This document shows, one piece after another, positions 23,380-34,837 of a stretch of 64,000 nt of DNA; within the stretch, counting starts at the first letter, position 1, and each line of letters starts with the position of its first letter. The notes beneath the pieces are model-generated. The model had not been told where the DNA came from. It saw only the letters and a program-made list of their open reading frames with translations, and searched no databases. The DNA is taken from NCBI GenBank assembly GCA_900074885.1, contig FJUW01000046.1:39308-103307 (forward strand), given 5' to 3'. The DNA is from Rhynchosporium graminicola (taxonomy: Eukaryota > Ascomycota > Leotiomycetes > Helotiales > Ploettnerulaceae). Both the position numbers and the translations under genes were made by a program.

Positions 23380-24217
23380 CTATCTTATCTTGCGTTGGAT
23401 AATGAGAGGGAAGCCGCCGTCCTCGATTCCGCCACGCATATTGACCATTTTCTCTAAGATCGTCAATATGAACCATCATGCTGGCTCTCGTGCCATTCGA
23501 AGACTACACTGTCAGTCCGCACGGCGGACTTGAATGTGAGATAGGGGCTTCACCTCAAACGCAGCCATAATCGCGACCTCGGCAATGGTCTCGTTTGATA
23601 GTGGAACAAAGGGATCCCTCAACCTTTCATTCACAAGGTTGACAATCATAGTAGTATAGTATAGACTTTGGCTAGAAGAGCCGATGTTGAAGCTAACATT
23701 AAATGAAGTAGCATAATGTGTTGTGAAAGGATAAAGCATTATGGAATCGTGGATAGCCGGTGAAAATGGCGTTTTTCGCATGGGGAGCATGAGCCAGGCT
23801 GTCCGTTGGCATATTGAATGTATATATGGTTAGCGCTGTTGGGGTATCAAATTAACGACAAGATCCTCGGCAAAATAGCATATACGACGCACAATAATGA
23901 TGTATCAAAAGCTGAATACGTGGCGTTATTATTAGAGCAGTTGCGGAGAACGGATCAAGTTGACCAGCTCCTGGAGAATCGTATAAGTTCGATGAATTGT
24001 AGATGAAGTCGCTGCAGGAGAGCCATAGGTCAATCGGCATATGATACGAAGCTCTATCAAAATGTTCCTCAAAAAACAAGTCATCTTTCTCTCGAAAGCC
24101 ATCAGGTAATTTCCTAGTATTACCAACCCTCACAATGCTTCTGGAGGCTACTGCAGCCGCGTACGCATTCTCATCTCCCTTCCGTGCAGAAGATCTCTTT
24201 CCCTGACCAGATTTCAC
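23380..24217 (-). pseudogene. decayed fungal-specific transcription factor-like gene (Fungal_trans_2 family)
   Basis: Minus-strand pieces match the family of the intact gene at 25.5-27.6 kb and lie in the same order: LDPFSATALIITPRIQLL (about 23,900-23,965), then TAWLMLPMRKTPFSPAIHDS and LVNERLRDPF with IAEVAIMAAFE (about 23,555-23,790), then MMVHIDDLRE and MVNMRGGIEDGGFPLII (about 23,390-23,480). The blocks are in different frames. HIDDLRE and MVNMRGG are separated by a single extra A near 23,446-23,453, where the family has one continuous HxxGLxxMVxxRGG motif. TAG at 23380-23382 ends that frame early, and the C-terminal half is not recognisable. Some boundaries could be introns, but no model I tried restores the frame. 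I interpret it as a pseudogene related to, or a diverged duplicate of, its neighbour. Confidence 0.6.
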
Positions 24218-25502
24218 AGAAAGCCAAGGTCGAAGAACGTTATCCCGCCCCAGACGGAACTAAAGCGTCTGGACTGTTGTACTGAGAGGTTTCTTTGGTC
24301 CTGACTTATACAGAAATCCGACATCAGCACCTTCGGTTCGGCGTCGTTAATATTCCCGCATAGCCTGTACTCTGATTTTCGTGCGCGCTGCTTTGTCGAG
24401 CGATAAGGAGTCTCTGACATTGATGAATCCGGGTTTCGAAGATTTTGGAAGGAGAAATGATAGCCTGGCCATCTGAAGGTAATCCGTTGACCTTGGGTCG
24501 CTTAATTAGTTCATAACTTAGATTGTGTTGGGAAACTGATGAATGTTAGTAACTGAATCTGACGGGCATCGAACAATCAAGTAGCTAGTAGATTTCTCAC
24601 TCTCGAAAGCTATCTTTGACGTTCTGCGAGAGCTTATAGTGGGAGGTTGAATTATTTCAACTCTGGAGCGATCTAGAGGGGCTGTCTTCATCCAAGAACC
24701 ATATTTCTTCGAGCTACCATACTTGACGACAACAGCGTAATCGCAAGCACCACCTCTTCTGAAGCAGTCTCAAGATGTGGTAGAAAGCCAAAAAACCAAA
24801 GGGTGATTTAGTGGAGGGATTCCACTCCGCTTACCTCGGTGACCTGCCTGCTTTCAAACATGCGCCTACTTCCTGAAGTAGCTTGGCTTATATTCATCTT
24901 CATGTGTTACGACCTCTCATCTACTCATATGTTCGCATTGCCTAGATATCAAAGGTGATAATTGCCAAAGATAATGTGATTACGTTTCAGCGATTTATTT
25001 CCGTGCTGAAGACGAGACATTTATTGAATTCATATACCCCATGTCCGGAGTGATTTTTCGGGACTTTGATTTTGCGCGATGACAGATTTTATGGTACTTC
25101 AGTACGATAAGTCGTTCGCAGGCGGGTACGTAGATAGTATACGAGTGAACCAGTTAAACAAGACTTCGTCGTTGTAGGCCATATTTCGGAAACGTTGGCA
25201 CGTTGCCAGCCGGGTTCTTCTATTTTGTATCTGCTGCTCCTAAATCAGGAATCTGAAGAGTAGATCAATTCAGCGTCGAGGTTCACGTTTCCGAGTTGGA
25301 TATCTGTACTATTCCTTAAGTGAGGAACAAGTGAAGTGCTTTCATGAGCAACACATCCGGCTATTAGATGATGGGATACTGAGGAAAAGAAGCTTTGGGT
25401 AACTTCTTAAGATGAGTATAAAATCATACGCTACGAAAGTACAGCAGCCCCAGTGGCGCCACCGAACGCCTTTTCCTTCGTCCTAGAAGTCTTCAAGGGT
25501 CT
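24218..25502. other. intergenic, no gene recognised
   Basis: About 1.3 kb between the pseudogene and the 3' end of the intact transcription-factor-like gene. A 68-codon minus-strand frame (24214-24420) could be a degraded N-terminal exon of the pseudogene but shows no family motif. Confidence 0.45.
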
Positions 25503-27579
25503 CTACTCTTTCAGAGACCTATCAACGACCTCACTCTGCGACCCAGCGCCCTGCTCAACAGCCACCATATTCCAGAACGCCATCGTCACAGGCCTACAAT
25601 ACGAATCAAACCATAGAAATTCCTCAACCATCGAAGCAATTTCACTTCCACCCACGAGACCTAACGCCAGACAAGAATCCGCTTGTATGGCCGCGAAATG
25701 CGATACATTAGAAGTTCCCAAAGCTCCAAGACCGCCCATGATTTGGATCCAGAGAACCATTTCGGGGTATTGGAGGAGGTAAGATTGGAGATCGATCTTG
25801 TCGAGAATGGCGCGTATGCGTTCGGAAAGTAGTCTAGCTAAGGGAATACTGGCGGGTGAGTCCCGCATGAAGAGCAGAGCGTGGATGAGTGCTGCATTAC
25901 CGAAGAGTTGGTAGATGAGCAGGCTTCTCTCGGAGGATTCGGATGTTGATAGAATGAGGGCGAGAGAGCGGCGTTCGAGTCGTTCGAGTTGGCCTTTATA
26001 CTGGAACACTTGTGCTGGGTTGCCGTCGCCGATCATAGCTAGGGCTTCGTTTTCTGGTAGTGGCCGGACGTTTCGTAAGGTTGAGTAGATCTGTGCGAAT
26101 TCCTGACTGAGATGCTGCTGGCCTGTGAGATTCATTAGTTTGGACTGATAGCGTCGAGCCAAAGTACTATGTGGTGTCCAGTCATCGTCGCCTTGTTCTT
26201 CCTCGCTTTGGACGAGCTGAAACCGCGGCCTAATATTGAATGCGATTGATACACAAGTATCAGTCCTACGACGATTAGCAAGCTTCAAGAATCATCGATG
26301 AGAGACATACCATGCTATAAAAGTGCATGCACTTTTACCACTTACGAATTCCTTGGAAATCTTCTCAAGTCCACCTCTCCCAATGACCATAGCCTGTAAG
26401 CCGTCAAAATGGATTTGAGCTTCATGTGTTTCGAGACCAGCTCGAACGCCATTAAAGCCAAAGTCCGCAAGTATCTATCCATTTAGCTTTGGGGAAGAAA
26501 CTCCTAGATTGGGGCCAATGTATACCTCGAAATGAAGCAAGCATGCTACAGTCAAGAGAGTCATATCAGATACTTTCCAGAATCTTGGATTACTCAGCCG
26601 CCGGTTTACAATTCGTATAGATTCTGCGTGGTGGTAATAAACATCTCGTGTAAAATTCGTGCCTCGTAACCTGCATAGATTTAAAGCAGAATGAAACAGA
26701 GTGGCATGAAGGAAAGATGGATCCGTCATCGCAAGTCTCATGGAAATATCCTTCTTCTCCTTGTTGGCCATGATATCACTGGGATATGTGTGCTTGAAAG
26801 TTATGTAGTCTATCGTATTATGGTCAGCACTTATAACTTGTTTGGAGTGATATGTAGCTCACAATGCTTGACATAGAAGTACGTTTTCCCTCTTTTCCCA
26901 ATAATCATAGAGTCAAAAGGGTCATGAGAGTTGCCCTCAGGACAACGGACTAGAGGACTGATCACATCAGGGACAACAGCCGGTTGGGTGAGTTTGTCGA
27001 GCGGTTCAGTCTCGATATGTCGAACTTCAGTTGGAGCTTTCAACCCTGCTAGTTTAGTAGGACCAGCTCGTTGACGCAGTTTGCGTCTTGCTTGAGAACG
27101 GACTGTATTAGTGAGTAATCAGCGTACACTTTAGTGCAATGCAGGGTGCTGGAGAGCAGATAGACCAGGCGAAGTATCATAGAAATGAAAGTTCAAATAG
27201 ACGAAAATACGGGGTGAATAGCTCGATAGATGCGAGAGATGAGATAGAGATCCACGTACTAAGGTCTCTGTAAGTGCCCATAGGCCTCGCAACTCCAGTC
27301 TCTTCTACAAAATGGAGATCCTGCCAATGTTTACATATCAGTAAACTGTTACTAACGATGGAAGCCTAACCCTCAAGAGGAAATTATACCACATTTGGTC
27401 GTGATCTGGGTATATTGACTAAGCAAGAAAGTTTAGTCATTGCTTGAGACACTCGAATTGGCTCACTTACTGTGAATATCTGGCACGGCTTCAGACTGCA
27501 TCCACTCCAGCTGAGTGCCCCGCCCTACCTCACCCCTGCTACTCCCTGGCCGCGGTCTGGATAAGTCGCTTGAGCTCAT
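25503..27579 (-). CDS. fungal-specific transcription factor domain protein (Fungal_trans_2 type)
   Basis: Seven-exon model, phase-consistent throughout: 27471-27579, 27390-27418, 27260-27320, 26863-27102, 26526-26809, 26311-26474, 25503-26265 (1,650 nt, 549 residues; introns 45-157 bp). The N-terminus contains DLHFVEETGVARPMGTYRDL and IRSQARRKLRQR, the short basic opening typical of Fungal_trans_2 (PF11951) proteins that lack a Zn2Cys6 cluster. Then follow DPFDSM, the HYYITFKHTYPSDIM region, LHATLFHSALNLCRLRG, IRIVNRRLSNP, LLTVACLLHFE, IHFDGLQAMVIGRGGLE and WTDTCVSIAFNIRPRF, all in family order. Members are presumed regulators or Zn-finger-less derivatives; the target is unknown and DNA binding is not evident. 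A decayed relative lies immediately downstream. Confidence 0.8.
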
Positions 27580-28713
27580 ATCTAGAATCCAGTGGCTTTT
27601 GAGATGAGGCCACTAAAGCAATTCCTATAGAGGAAAACTAGATCCAGAGTGGACCTGCCCGATGATGAGTTAAGATTGAACGAAGGGCAGTGAAGTTCTC
27701 GGTAGTGTGGTTTGCTGCGGGTTGCTCATTTAGCCTGATGAGAGCTGTGCCACGAACTTTTTAGGATCGGAGCTTAGATATGACTTGCATACGACTGCCA
27801 TAGGCGGATAAGGAGAAAGCTTTCCTGTCCAGTGAAATGCCGCAGAATCAGGAGATAATGTACGCGAGTGCTTCGGAGAGGAAGCTATCCATGTATCAGG
27901 CATTGTGTGGGTAGCGCCTATCCGTGACCAAAAGTTGTGATGGGCGCGATATTGCATGAAAATGCGCCACCAACACAGCAACAAGAAGCGGAACTTTGGT
28001 TCTCACAAGACCTGAAATTGTTTATGTAGGCTCGATAATCCAGCTGGAAGTAACTGCGTGTCGTCACACGGGTAATCGAGTCAATCGATCAAATGCTTTT
28101 AGGGGATTGAGGCTCAGTCGTGTACTGAGAATAGCCTCCTCGTTGGAGTTTGGCGTGCAGAGCCGTGCAGGAAACCCAACTTCGTTGTAACATACTCGGC
28201 CATATTAAGGGTTTAATATATCCTACGTGATATCAGCTTCAAGTGTAGATTATGATTACTCCATCTGAACGAGTCGAAGGAGGTCATTCGTGCGAGGGAT
28301 GGCGGTGGGTCTAGATTTAACTCTGCCTGCTGAGTAACTCAGAAATCCTGTGTCAGCTCTCTGCGATTAGGACGCCATGATATCGAGAGATAGGCAGTCT
28401 ATGTCCAATGCTGCAAACATGATGCAAACATGATCAAAGCGGTGACTGGCAGGTCAATATGCGATGTCGCGTTTAAGGAGGTTTCCGAACATTAGTACAT
28501 ACCCGGATCCCATCAGTGAAATTCCGGTCTTACCGCTTAAGGAAGTCCATATCCTACCCTACTGATCGAAGTGATACGATTGACCGCCTACATGCCGTAC
28601 ATATCGTCCACACATGAATGAAGCCGAGAGCGGACTAATATATAAAAAAGTGAAGCATCAATGCAGTCCGTGGTACCCAAATCCAAATTGAAAGTAGCAG
28701 AGTAAAACCAACG
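27580..28713. other. intergenic between divergent genes
   Basis: Shared upstream region of the minus-strand transcription-factor-like gene and the plus-strand bZIP pseudogene. Only short frames without domains are present. Confidence 0.5.
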
Positions 28714-29338
28714 ATGGCATTCGAATACAACTTAGATACATATTGGGATGGTTCGACATGCTATTCCCAAAACCTGGACACTATCCCACTTGAATCAGGC
28801 GGAATCTTCGACCCGTCTTCACAGTTGATAGTAAGATTCTGAAGTCCATGACCATAACTATAGGCTGATTCTGACAGATCAATACTTCGATTTTCCAATA
28901 TGCTGGCAGTTCGATTAAAGATCCTACCCCAGCACCGTACTCAAATTTGGAGTGGTAGTATTCAAAGCGATACTGTTCCGACCAGTTTCAAAGTCGGACA
29001 AAAAATCCTCGGCGGGAGAGAGTAGCTCGCGAGGTCCTAGACGTCCATCTGCAAAAGCCGTAGCCAGATGCCGAAAACAGAACAGAGTTTATTAGGCTGC
29101 TTGGCGGGCACGAAACAAGGAACTGGTCGAGGAACTTCGCCAAGAGATATTGGAGTAGTCGGAGTACACTGAAAGCATGCAACAGACGATGGAATCTCTT
29201 CTCCGAACGACGGAGTGTCTGAAAGATGCTATCAAGACTGCCCTTGCTCAACAACCCCCAAGGAAGTCATCAAATGCTGGAGCCGATGGAGAAGCACAAC
29301 TCATATCGCCGACTTCGCCTCAAGGAGATACATTCTAG
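28714..29338 (+). pseudogene. bZIP transcription factor pseudogene
   Basis: Exon 1 (28714-28830) reads MAFEYNLDTYWDGSTCYS and on, with a clean GTAAGA donor. A 47-bp intron with a CTGAC branch ends at ACAG 28877. Exon 2 opens INTSIFQYAGSSIKDP but meets TAG at 28956. The bZIP region then lies in another frame from about 28976: AKAVARCRKQNRVY, TAG (29093), AAWRARNKELVEELRQEILE, TAG (29156), SEYTESMQQTMESLL. Restoring Gln at 29093 gives the basic-region signature N-x3-Q-x3-R of fungal Yap/Pap1-type bZIPs, with zipper heptads after it. At least three TAG codons fit CAG-to-TAG changes (C-to-T at CpA). With the frame shift, the gene is dead. The frame ends at TAG 29336. Confidence 0.7.
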
Positions 29339-30617
29339 GATATGCAAGATTGTGAAGAAGATATTGCTTGAGGAGTCCGAAAGTGATAATTCATGAGGGC
29401 GAATATTAGACTCTGAAGTTTTGAGAGTGGGATTTGGACCCTCGATGAATTGACTTCACCCGACTTGAGGCTGGTCTAGCAGGTACTAAATTGCAAAGGA
29501 TCACGTCCTTCGATGGCGCCTCGGGCGGTGAATGTGCGTATAGATATAGGTCCTCATACGAAATGTACTTAGGTTCACGCATGTGGAATAAAGACGAAAT
29601 GACAACAGATGCTATATGGCCGTCAATCCTGCACATTGTATTCTTTGATTCCCTTGTGAAGACCTAGGATTGTGATGTCACATGAGCGCAATTGAAGCAA
29701 CCTTCGCCGGAAGCCTGGCATATGACGTTTGAGCTTGCAATCAGGAGGTGGCATTAGGACGCTACAAGGAGGCCAGGAGGTTAGAGCGAGTGAAGTCGTG
29801 CAGCACTGCAACAGGGACTTGGTTGATGAAGATCGGTTACTCAACAGGTTGACAGAGAGACGTGATCTGAAAGAACGTGAAGGAGGCGTGCTAGCTATAA
29901 TAGCATATAATGCGATCAAGATAAGGAAACAGCAGGCAAACAACACAAACCCATAATGATATAGACAAATAAGCTTCCGATGATTGCAAGGCAAAAGATA
30001 CTGCTTCTTCATTGCCACTTACAAAAGGAGGACCGGTAGCATTATTAATAAATATGCATACGAGGAAATATCAACTTCGCCGGGCTATCATCCGGCAACT
30101 TTGCACACAACCTAGATAAGGAGAACTTTATGAAGTAGACACAGAAACACCAAACAAGAGTTATAACATCGCTCAGCAAATCTATTGAAAAGCGTGAGTC
30201 AAGATATGATGCGATGAACCAGAATCAGATTTTACTTGGAGAAAGAAATCTTTATGCGTAGAGCAAATAATCCATAGAACAGATTTAAGTATAGGTAATG
30301 ACCCCGAACGTGTAGGTACCTATGTTGTTGTGATTCGGACAGAAAGGGCTGATAAGCGAGACATCCCATGGATGTCATGAATGATGTCCACCGCGAATGC
30401 TGACGTCACAGCCGCACGTCCACCAAAACAGATTTCCTATGCTTGGTGGACGGACGCGTCTGTATACAATAGTTATAACACATGCCAGGCCATATTACAG
30501 CCTCGTGCTACTTACTGGCACTGAGCCTCGACCGATGTCAAATCTTCAAGAACCTCACATTCTGCTACATCTCTTCTTTTTTCTTATCTGTCTCTCCTCT
30601 CCCCACGTAGACACGAA
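29339..30617. other. intergenic, upstream of the MBOAT gene
   Basis: No recognisable gene; minus-strand frames at 29406-29636 and 29623-30018 lack domains. The 3' portion holds a perfect CRE-type palindrome and pyrimidine-rich promoter-like sequence before the MBOAT start. Confidence 0.45.
30401..30408. promoter_or_regulatory. CRE-like palindrome TGACGTCA
   Basis: A perfect 8-bp palindrome TGACGTCA, the consensus site of ATF/CREB-type bZIP proteins, 210 bp upstream of the MBOAT start codon. A single site may be chance; function is inferred only from consensus and position. Confidence 0.35.
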
Positions 30618-32406
30618 ATGGAAACCCTACATTTGTACTCCCCCTCCGGTTTTGGCTCAGCACCGAATCACAATGACCTCGCAGCCAGGTAAGTACATCC
30701 AAGCTATTATCCTATTCAAATCAAGTATTGGGCTCTTGCGATCAATCAATTAATATAACTTCAACCAAACTCACTTCTGACATAGCTATCGCGCCTCCTT
30801 CGCCGCTCTCCCTCTCTCCAAATATGGTAGCCCCCTCCGACCCCTCGTCCTCCCCTACCACCTCTACGGTATGCTCCTGCTCTGCCTCTATCTCCTCGTC
30901 CCGCACACGCACTCGGCCTTGATATACGAGGTGCGGTGGCCTGTGCTAGGGGTAATATTTTGGTGGCAGTGGAAGACACTGTGGGAGACCACAAGTATGA
31001 GTGTGGCGACTGCGTATGCGGCTGGATTGGTCAGTGTATTGGTTGCTGTTTATGCGGTGGTGTTCTTGGTGTTCGAGAGGCCTCAGTGGGAGGCGTGGAG
31101 AGTGGAGAGGAGAAGGCGACGGATTTTGAATGGGGAAGCTGCGAATGGAGCTGCAAGAGCGGAAGAGGATGAAAAGAATATACGGCACGCAAATGGGCAC
31201 ACGACAGGTCATGCCAATGAATCTGGAAACCTGAAAAGTAGAGGCGATACAGCAGTACGAACGAATGGAAACGCTCTTATCCCTACGAAAGGAGACAGAG
31301 AACAAGGAGAATACGAATACTACAAGCAATTCTATCCCACCACCCTCCTCACCCGAATATCATGGGTGTCCGACCTCCTCATCACTTTTCGCGGACCAGG
31401 TTGGAACTGGGCAGTTCCAACTCTCCCTCCTTTGCCATCACATATTGCTCGCCAGGTCTCCCCAAATTCACCCATAACCGCACGCCATGAATCGAGAACC
31501 TCTTCCGTAGGAGTACAACGGTACGATACGCGGAAAGAACTAGCGCGAGCCATTCTCCCAAAATTCATAGCCGGGTACTTCCTCCTTGATACCCTCAAAG
31601 TTGTTATGATGAAAGATCCCTATTTCCTCGTTGGACCAAACACTTATACCCTTCCCGCTCATCTTCAAGGGTTTTCGCCTCTAACCCTGCATCTGATCCG
31701 ACAAACCATCTCCTCCCTAGCCATTATAACCTCCCTATTCATGGTCTTCTCTTTATCTCCACTTATTCATTCGTTGGTACTAGGGCCAGAGATCCTGGGT
31801 TTGAGAGGAGAATCGTATTACTACTCCACATCATGGGGATCTTTCTCCAACATCACCACACGTGGGTTGAACGGGCTTTGGGGTGGGTGGTGGCATCAAT
31901 CATTCCGATTTGTATTTTCCTCGCCCACTAACTACCTAATACGTAACGGCTACATATCACCCAAATCCTCCGCGGCGAGGATCATCGCTCTCATATTCGC
32001 GTTTGGCATATCAGGTGTCTTCCACGCCGCTGGGTCGATAACGCAGTTCCCACCCACGAAACCTACGCACTTGACGATCTTCTTCGCTCTTCAAGCTGTA
32101 GGTATAATCATCCAACGCTGCCTCTGCTCGTTCCTCTCACCCCTTATCAACAGATTCACCAGGGAAGGACCAGTGAGGAAGATAGGGAACTTCCTGTTCG
32201 TGTTATTCTGGTTGTTGGCGACAGCGTCGTGGCTTACAGACGATTTTGCCAGAGGCGGAGTCTGGTTATACGAGCCTGTCCCCATCAGTCCTCTCAGAGG
32301 TCTTGGGTTCGGAGAGAAAGGTGATGGGTGGTTTTGCTGGAGCGAGCATTTGGGTATAGGATGGTATAAAGGTGAGAAATGGTGGGAGAGTGGAATTGCC
32401 CTTTAA
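30618..32406 (+). CDS. wax synthase-like MBOAT family membrane protein
   Basis: Two-exon model: 30618-30688 and 30786-32406, joined across a 97-bp intron (GTAAGT...CATAG), giving 563 residues. The ATG at 30618 keeps the phase; the downstream ATG at 30673 does not. The product begins METLHLYSPSGFG and has a first membrane span around LVLPYHLYGMLLLCLYLLVP, a second around MSVATAYAAGLVSVLVAVY, then a charged Asn/Gly-rich loop of about 70 residues. The C-terminal half has the MBOAT_2/wax-synthase signature (PF13813): RGLNGLWGGWWHQSFR, then AFGISGVFHAAGS with the conserved His, then further hydrophobic spans. Family members are membrane O-acyltransferases; fungal ones often acylate secondary metabolites. 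The substrate cannot be told here, and no biosynthetic gene cluster surrounds it. Confidence 0.85.
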
Positions 32407-32905
32407 AATTTTGGTTTTGATGAGAAGAGGGATGTCACGAGGACTTATAGACGGTCTGGGGTGGATCAAGGAAGAAGCGTTGGCGTAGGTCGTGAGACGG
32501 GTAATGACTTACGACTTTACGAATAGAGCGGACAGCATTATGTCCCATTCCATACCATTCTGTCACATCACATCGTACGGCGTATTGCAAGATTCCATAG
32601 CGTAGCATGATATACCATAGACTCTTACAAATTCCAATATATCTGAGCATCATAGAACGTGCATCCCATCCCAGCCCAACCCAGCCTAATTTCTGACTCC
32701 ACTTCCTCCACATCCTTCATTCCTCCACATCCTCCCTCCTTCCAGTTTGTGGAAACCCACTCAAGAAGTACAACTAATCAACTGACATCAAGTATTGTTT
32801 GTCATGCAATAAACTCCTCTCCTCTCCTCTCCTCTCCTCTCCTTCTTCCCTTCCCTTTCAACCTCATCTCATCTCATCACACAAGACTCCGAGCTCTCTT
32901 CCAAA

Positions 32906-32968
32906 CCCATATCCCATATCCCATATCCCATATCCCATATCCCATATCCCATATCCCATATCCCATAT
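32906..32968. repeat. heptanucleotide microsatellite (CCCATAT)9
   Basis: Nine perfect consecutive CCCATAT units, followed by a partial unit. It creates spurious repetitive frames on both strands. Confidence 0.9.
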
Positions 32969-33246
32969 CCCAAAGCGCCCAACACAGATATAACTCAAGT
33001 GAACAGCCAGCCATAGCCTCCTCTGATCAGTGCTTCCAAAGGGTGCCCCGGCTTGCGTCCCAATCACTACGTCTCTTCGGAACCACCTGGCTGTTAAAGG
33101 TAGTAGTAGTAGTCTGAAAAGCAAACCAAACCAAACCAAACCGCTTCAGGACAGTTCGTTCTGCCTCTCGAACGGGCAACACTATACAAGTAAAGAATCG
33201 TTTTGTTCATAAAATAAAATAGAAAAAAAGCTCCGAATACTTGATC

Positions 33247-33300
33247 CCATCCCATCCCATCCCATCCCATCCCATCCCGTCCCGTCCCGTCCCGTCCCGC
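33247..33300. repeat. pentanucleotide tract (CCCAT)n-(CCCGT)n
   Basis: A run of CCCAT units switches to CCCGT units within one tract. The change is A to G at the same unit position, which suggests spread of a variant unit by slippage. Confidence 0.85.
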
Positions 33301-34837
33301 TCCTCCCTAGCCAGCCTCTAGCCCTAAAACATCATACCAGATCAAACACAGTAAGTAATCAACTCAAAATTTCCAAATGGAAAAAGGGAGGAGAACCAAC
33401 TACTCGTGATAGCATAGGTAATGCATCATATCTAAAGAAGTAGAACAGAGCCATGACCAACAGGTAGGTTGATTCGTTTCTGCCGCGTTCCTCCAAAACC
33501 AAGAGCTGACTGTGGGAAGCACTGCCCTCTCCCATCCATCCATCCATCCATCCTACAAGGCTTCACCAGTCTATCCACACCACAGCACAGCATACCACGA
33601 TTCCAATCAATAGCAACATCGTGAAAGACTCCCTACTCAGGCCTCTCACTTTCTCACTTTCCACTTTCCACATCACCTTCAAATCCAGTACGCGATTTTT
33701 CTCTTTCGAACTTTCGCTTGCCTACCTCCCCCTCTCCCCCTCCCTCCCTCCCTCCCTCCTACAAACTTCCCTACCCTCCCGTCTACCCCCCCCTGCCTTT
33801 GAGCCTCTCCCAGACTTCCTTTCTCTCTACATCATACGGTATGTATGTACGTTATATCAAACAGTCACTATCTGGCAAAAGTGATGATCTTGACACCTGC
33901 ACATCCATCAATCAGAGTAATCAATCGCCTTTGATATTTGGGAAAAGGTTGGGCTGGCCTAGCCTAGGCTCCAGAGGAAGTAGGGAGGAATGGAGGAAGG
34001 GAGGCACGGATGGGAAGCAGTGAGTGAGGACTTGCTTAGTTGTGGGGCTCATCGTCACCCTAACGAGATTGGAAGGAGGTTCACATCAACAAGGCAAGGA
34101 AGAATAAATCACAAGTGAATCGATAGGAAGGTCATGTCATAGGACAGAGGACGAGAGCAGATTTCAATCACTCAATTCTTCCACCATTGTATACATATCC
34201 CACCACTCTACCCTACTTTCTCTGCCAATCATCTCTCACCTCCACTCCCCCGTCCCTTGCTCCATTCAACATACCCTACTATCGCAATAGCCAGCAAAAC
34301 CATATTCCATCGATATCCCATGTATCCTCCCCATATCCATAGCCATAGTACAAAATGAAAAGTAACTCCTAGTAGTGGTAGTGGTAGTGTAGTATCGCCT
34401 CCTTCTGTTCCTCTCCCAGCCCCGAAACTTCCCGTCCCTTCCTTCCACACCTTTCTTCAGCCACCCAAGAATAGCAAGTGTAGCAGTCTCTTTCAAGAGC
34501 TGAAACAAACCTCCAGAGACAATGCAAAATTGACCAGCAACCAGGCATGATACAAGGATCGCTCCTTGTCATACCTCCATCCATCCGTCGCAATAAATCG
34601 CTCAAATCGCAGTACAAAGCAAAACTAATTCCAATACGCCATACCTGAGCTTCCCTCTGAAACCAGGCCGGATCCATTTCGCCTCTAGGCTGAAGCGTCA
34701 TCCACTCTTCGATGCGTTGCAATGTACCTATTACCATCTCCGCAGCCCAAATGTGCTTTTGTCGAATCGAAGAAGAAAACGCCGGAATACAAGAGTTGAT
34801 GCTGTTTCTTGTCGGAAATGCCCGTGTGTGTACTGTT

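Larger units (their letters stand above)
32407..34837. other. convergent intergenic region rich in microsatellites
   Basis: Lies between the 3' ends of the MBOAT gene and the Rho GEF gene. It contains (TCTCC)n at 32813-32842, nine copies of the 7-mer CCCATAT at 32906-32968, a run of ACCAA units at 33,122-33,142, (CCCAT)n passing into (CCCGT)n at about 33,247-33,300, and (CATC)n near 33,535-33,552. Open frames across these tracts are repeat artefacts. Confidence 0.6.

Noticed and set aside
29406..30018. Minus-strand frames (76 and 131 codons) as genes
   Set aside because: No domain, poor start context and no splice signals that extend them; composition is ordinary intergenic.
30673..30688. 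ATG at 30673 (MTSQP...) as the start of the MBOAT gene
   Set aside because: Spliced through the same intron it enters the wrong frame and stops in exon 2; the ATG at 30618 keeps phase and yields a plausible N-terminus.
32659..33140. Plus- and minus-strand frames with ISHIPYP / GYGIWDM repeats
   Set aside because: Translation of the CCCATAT microsatellite.
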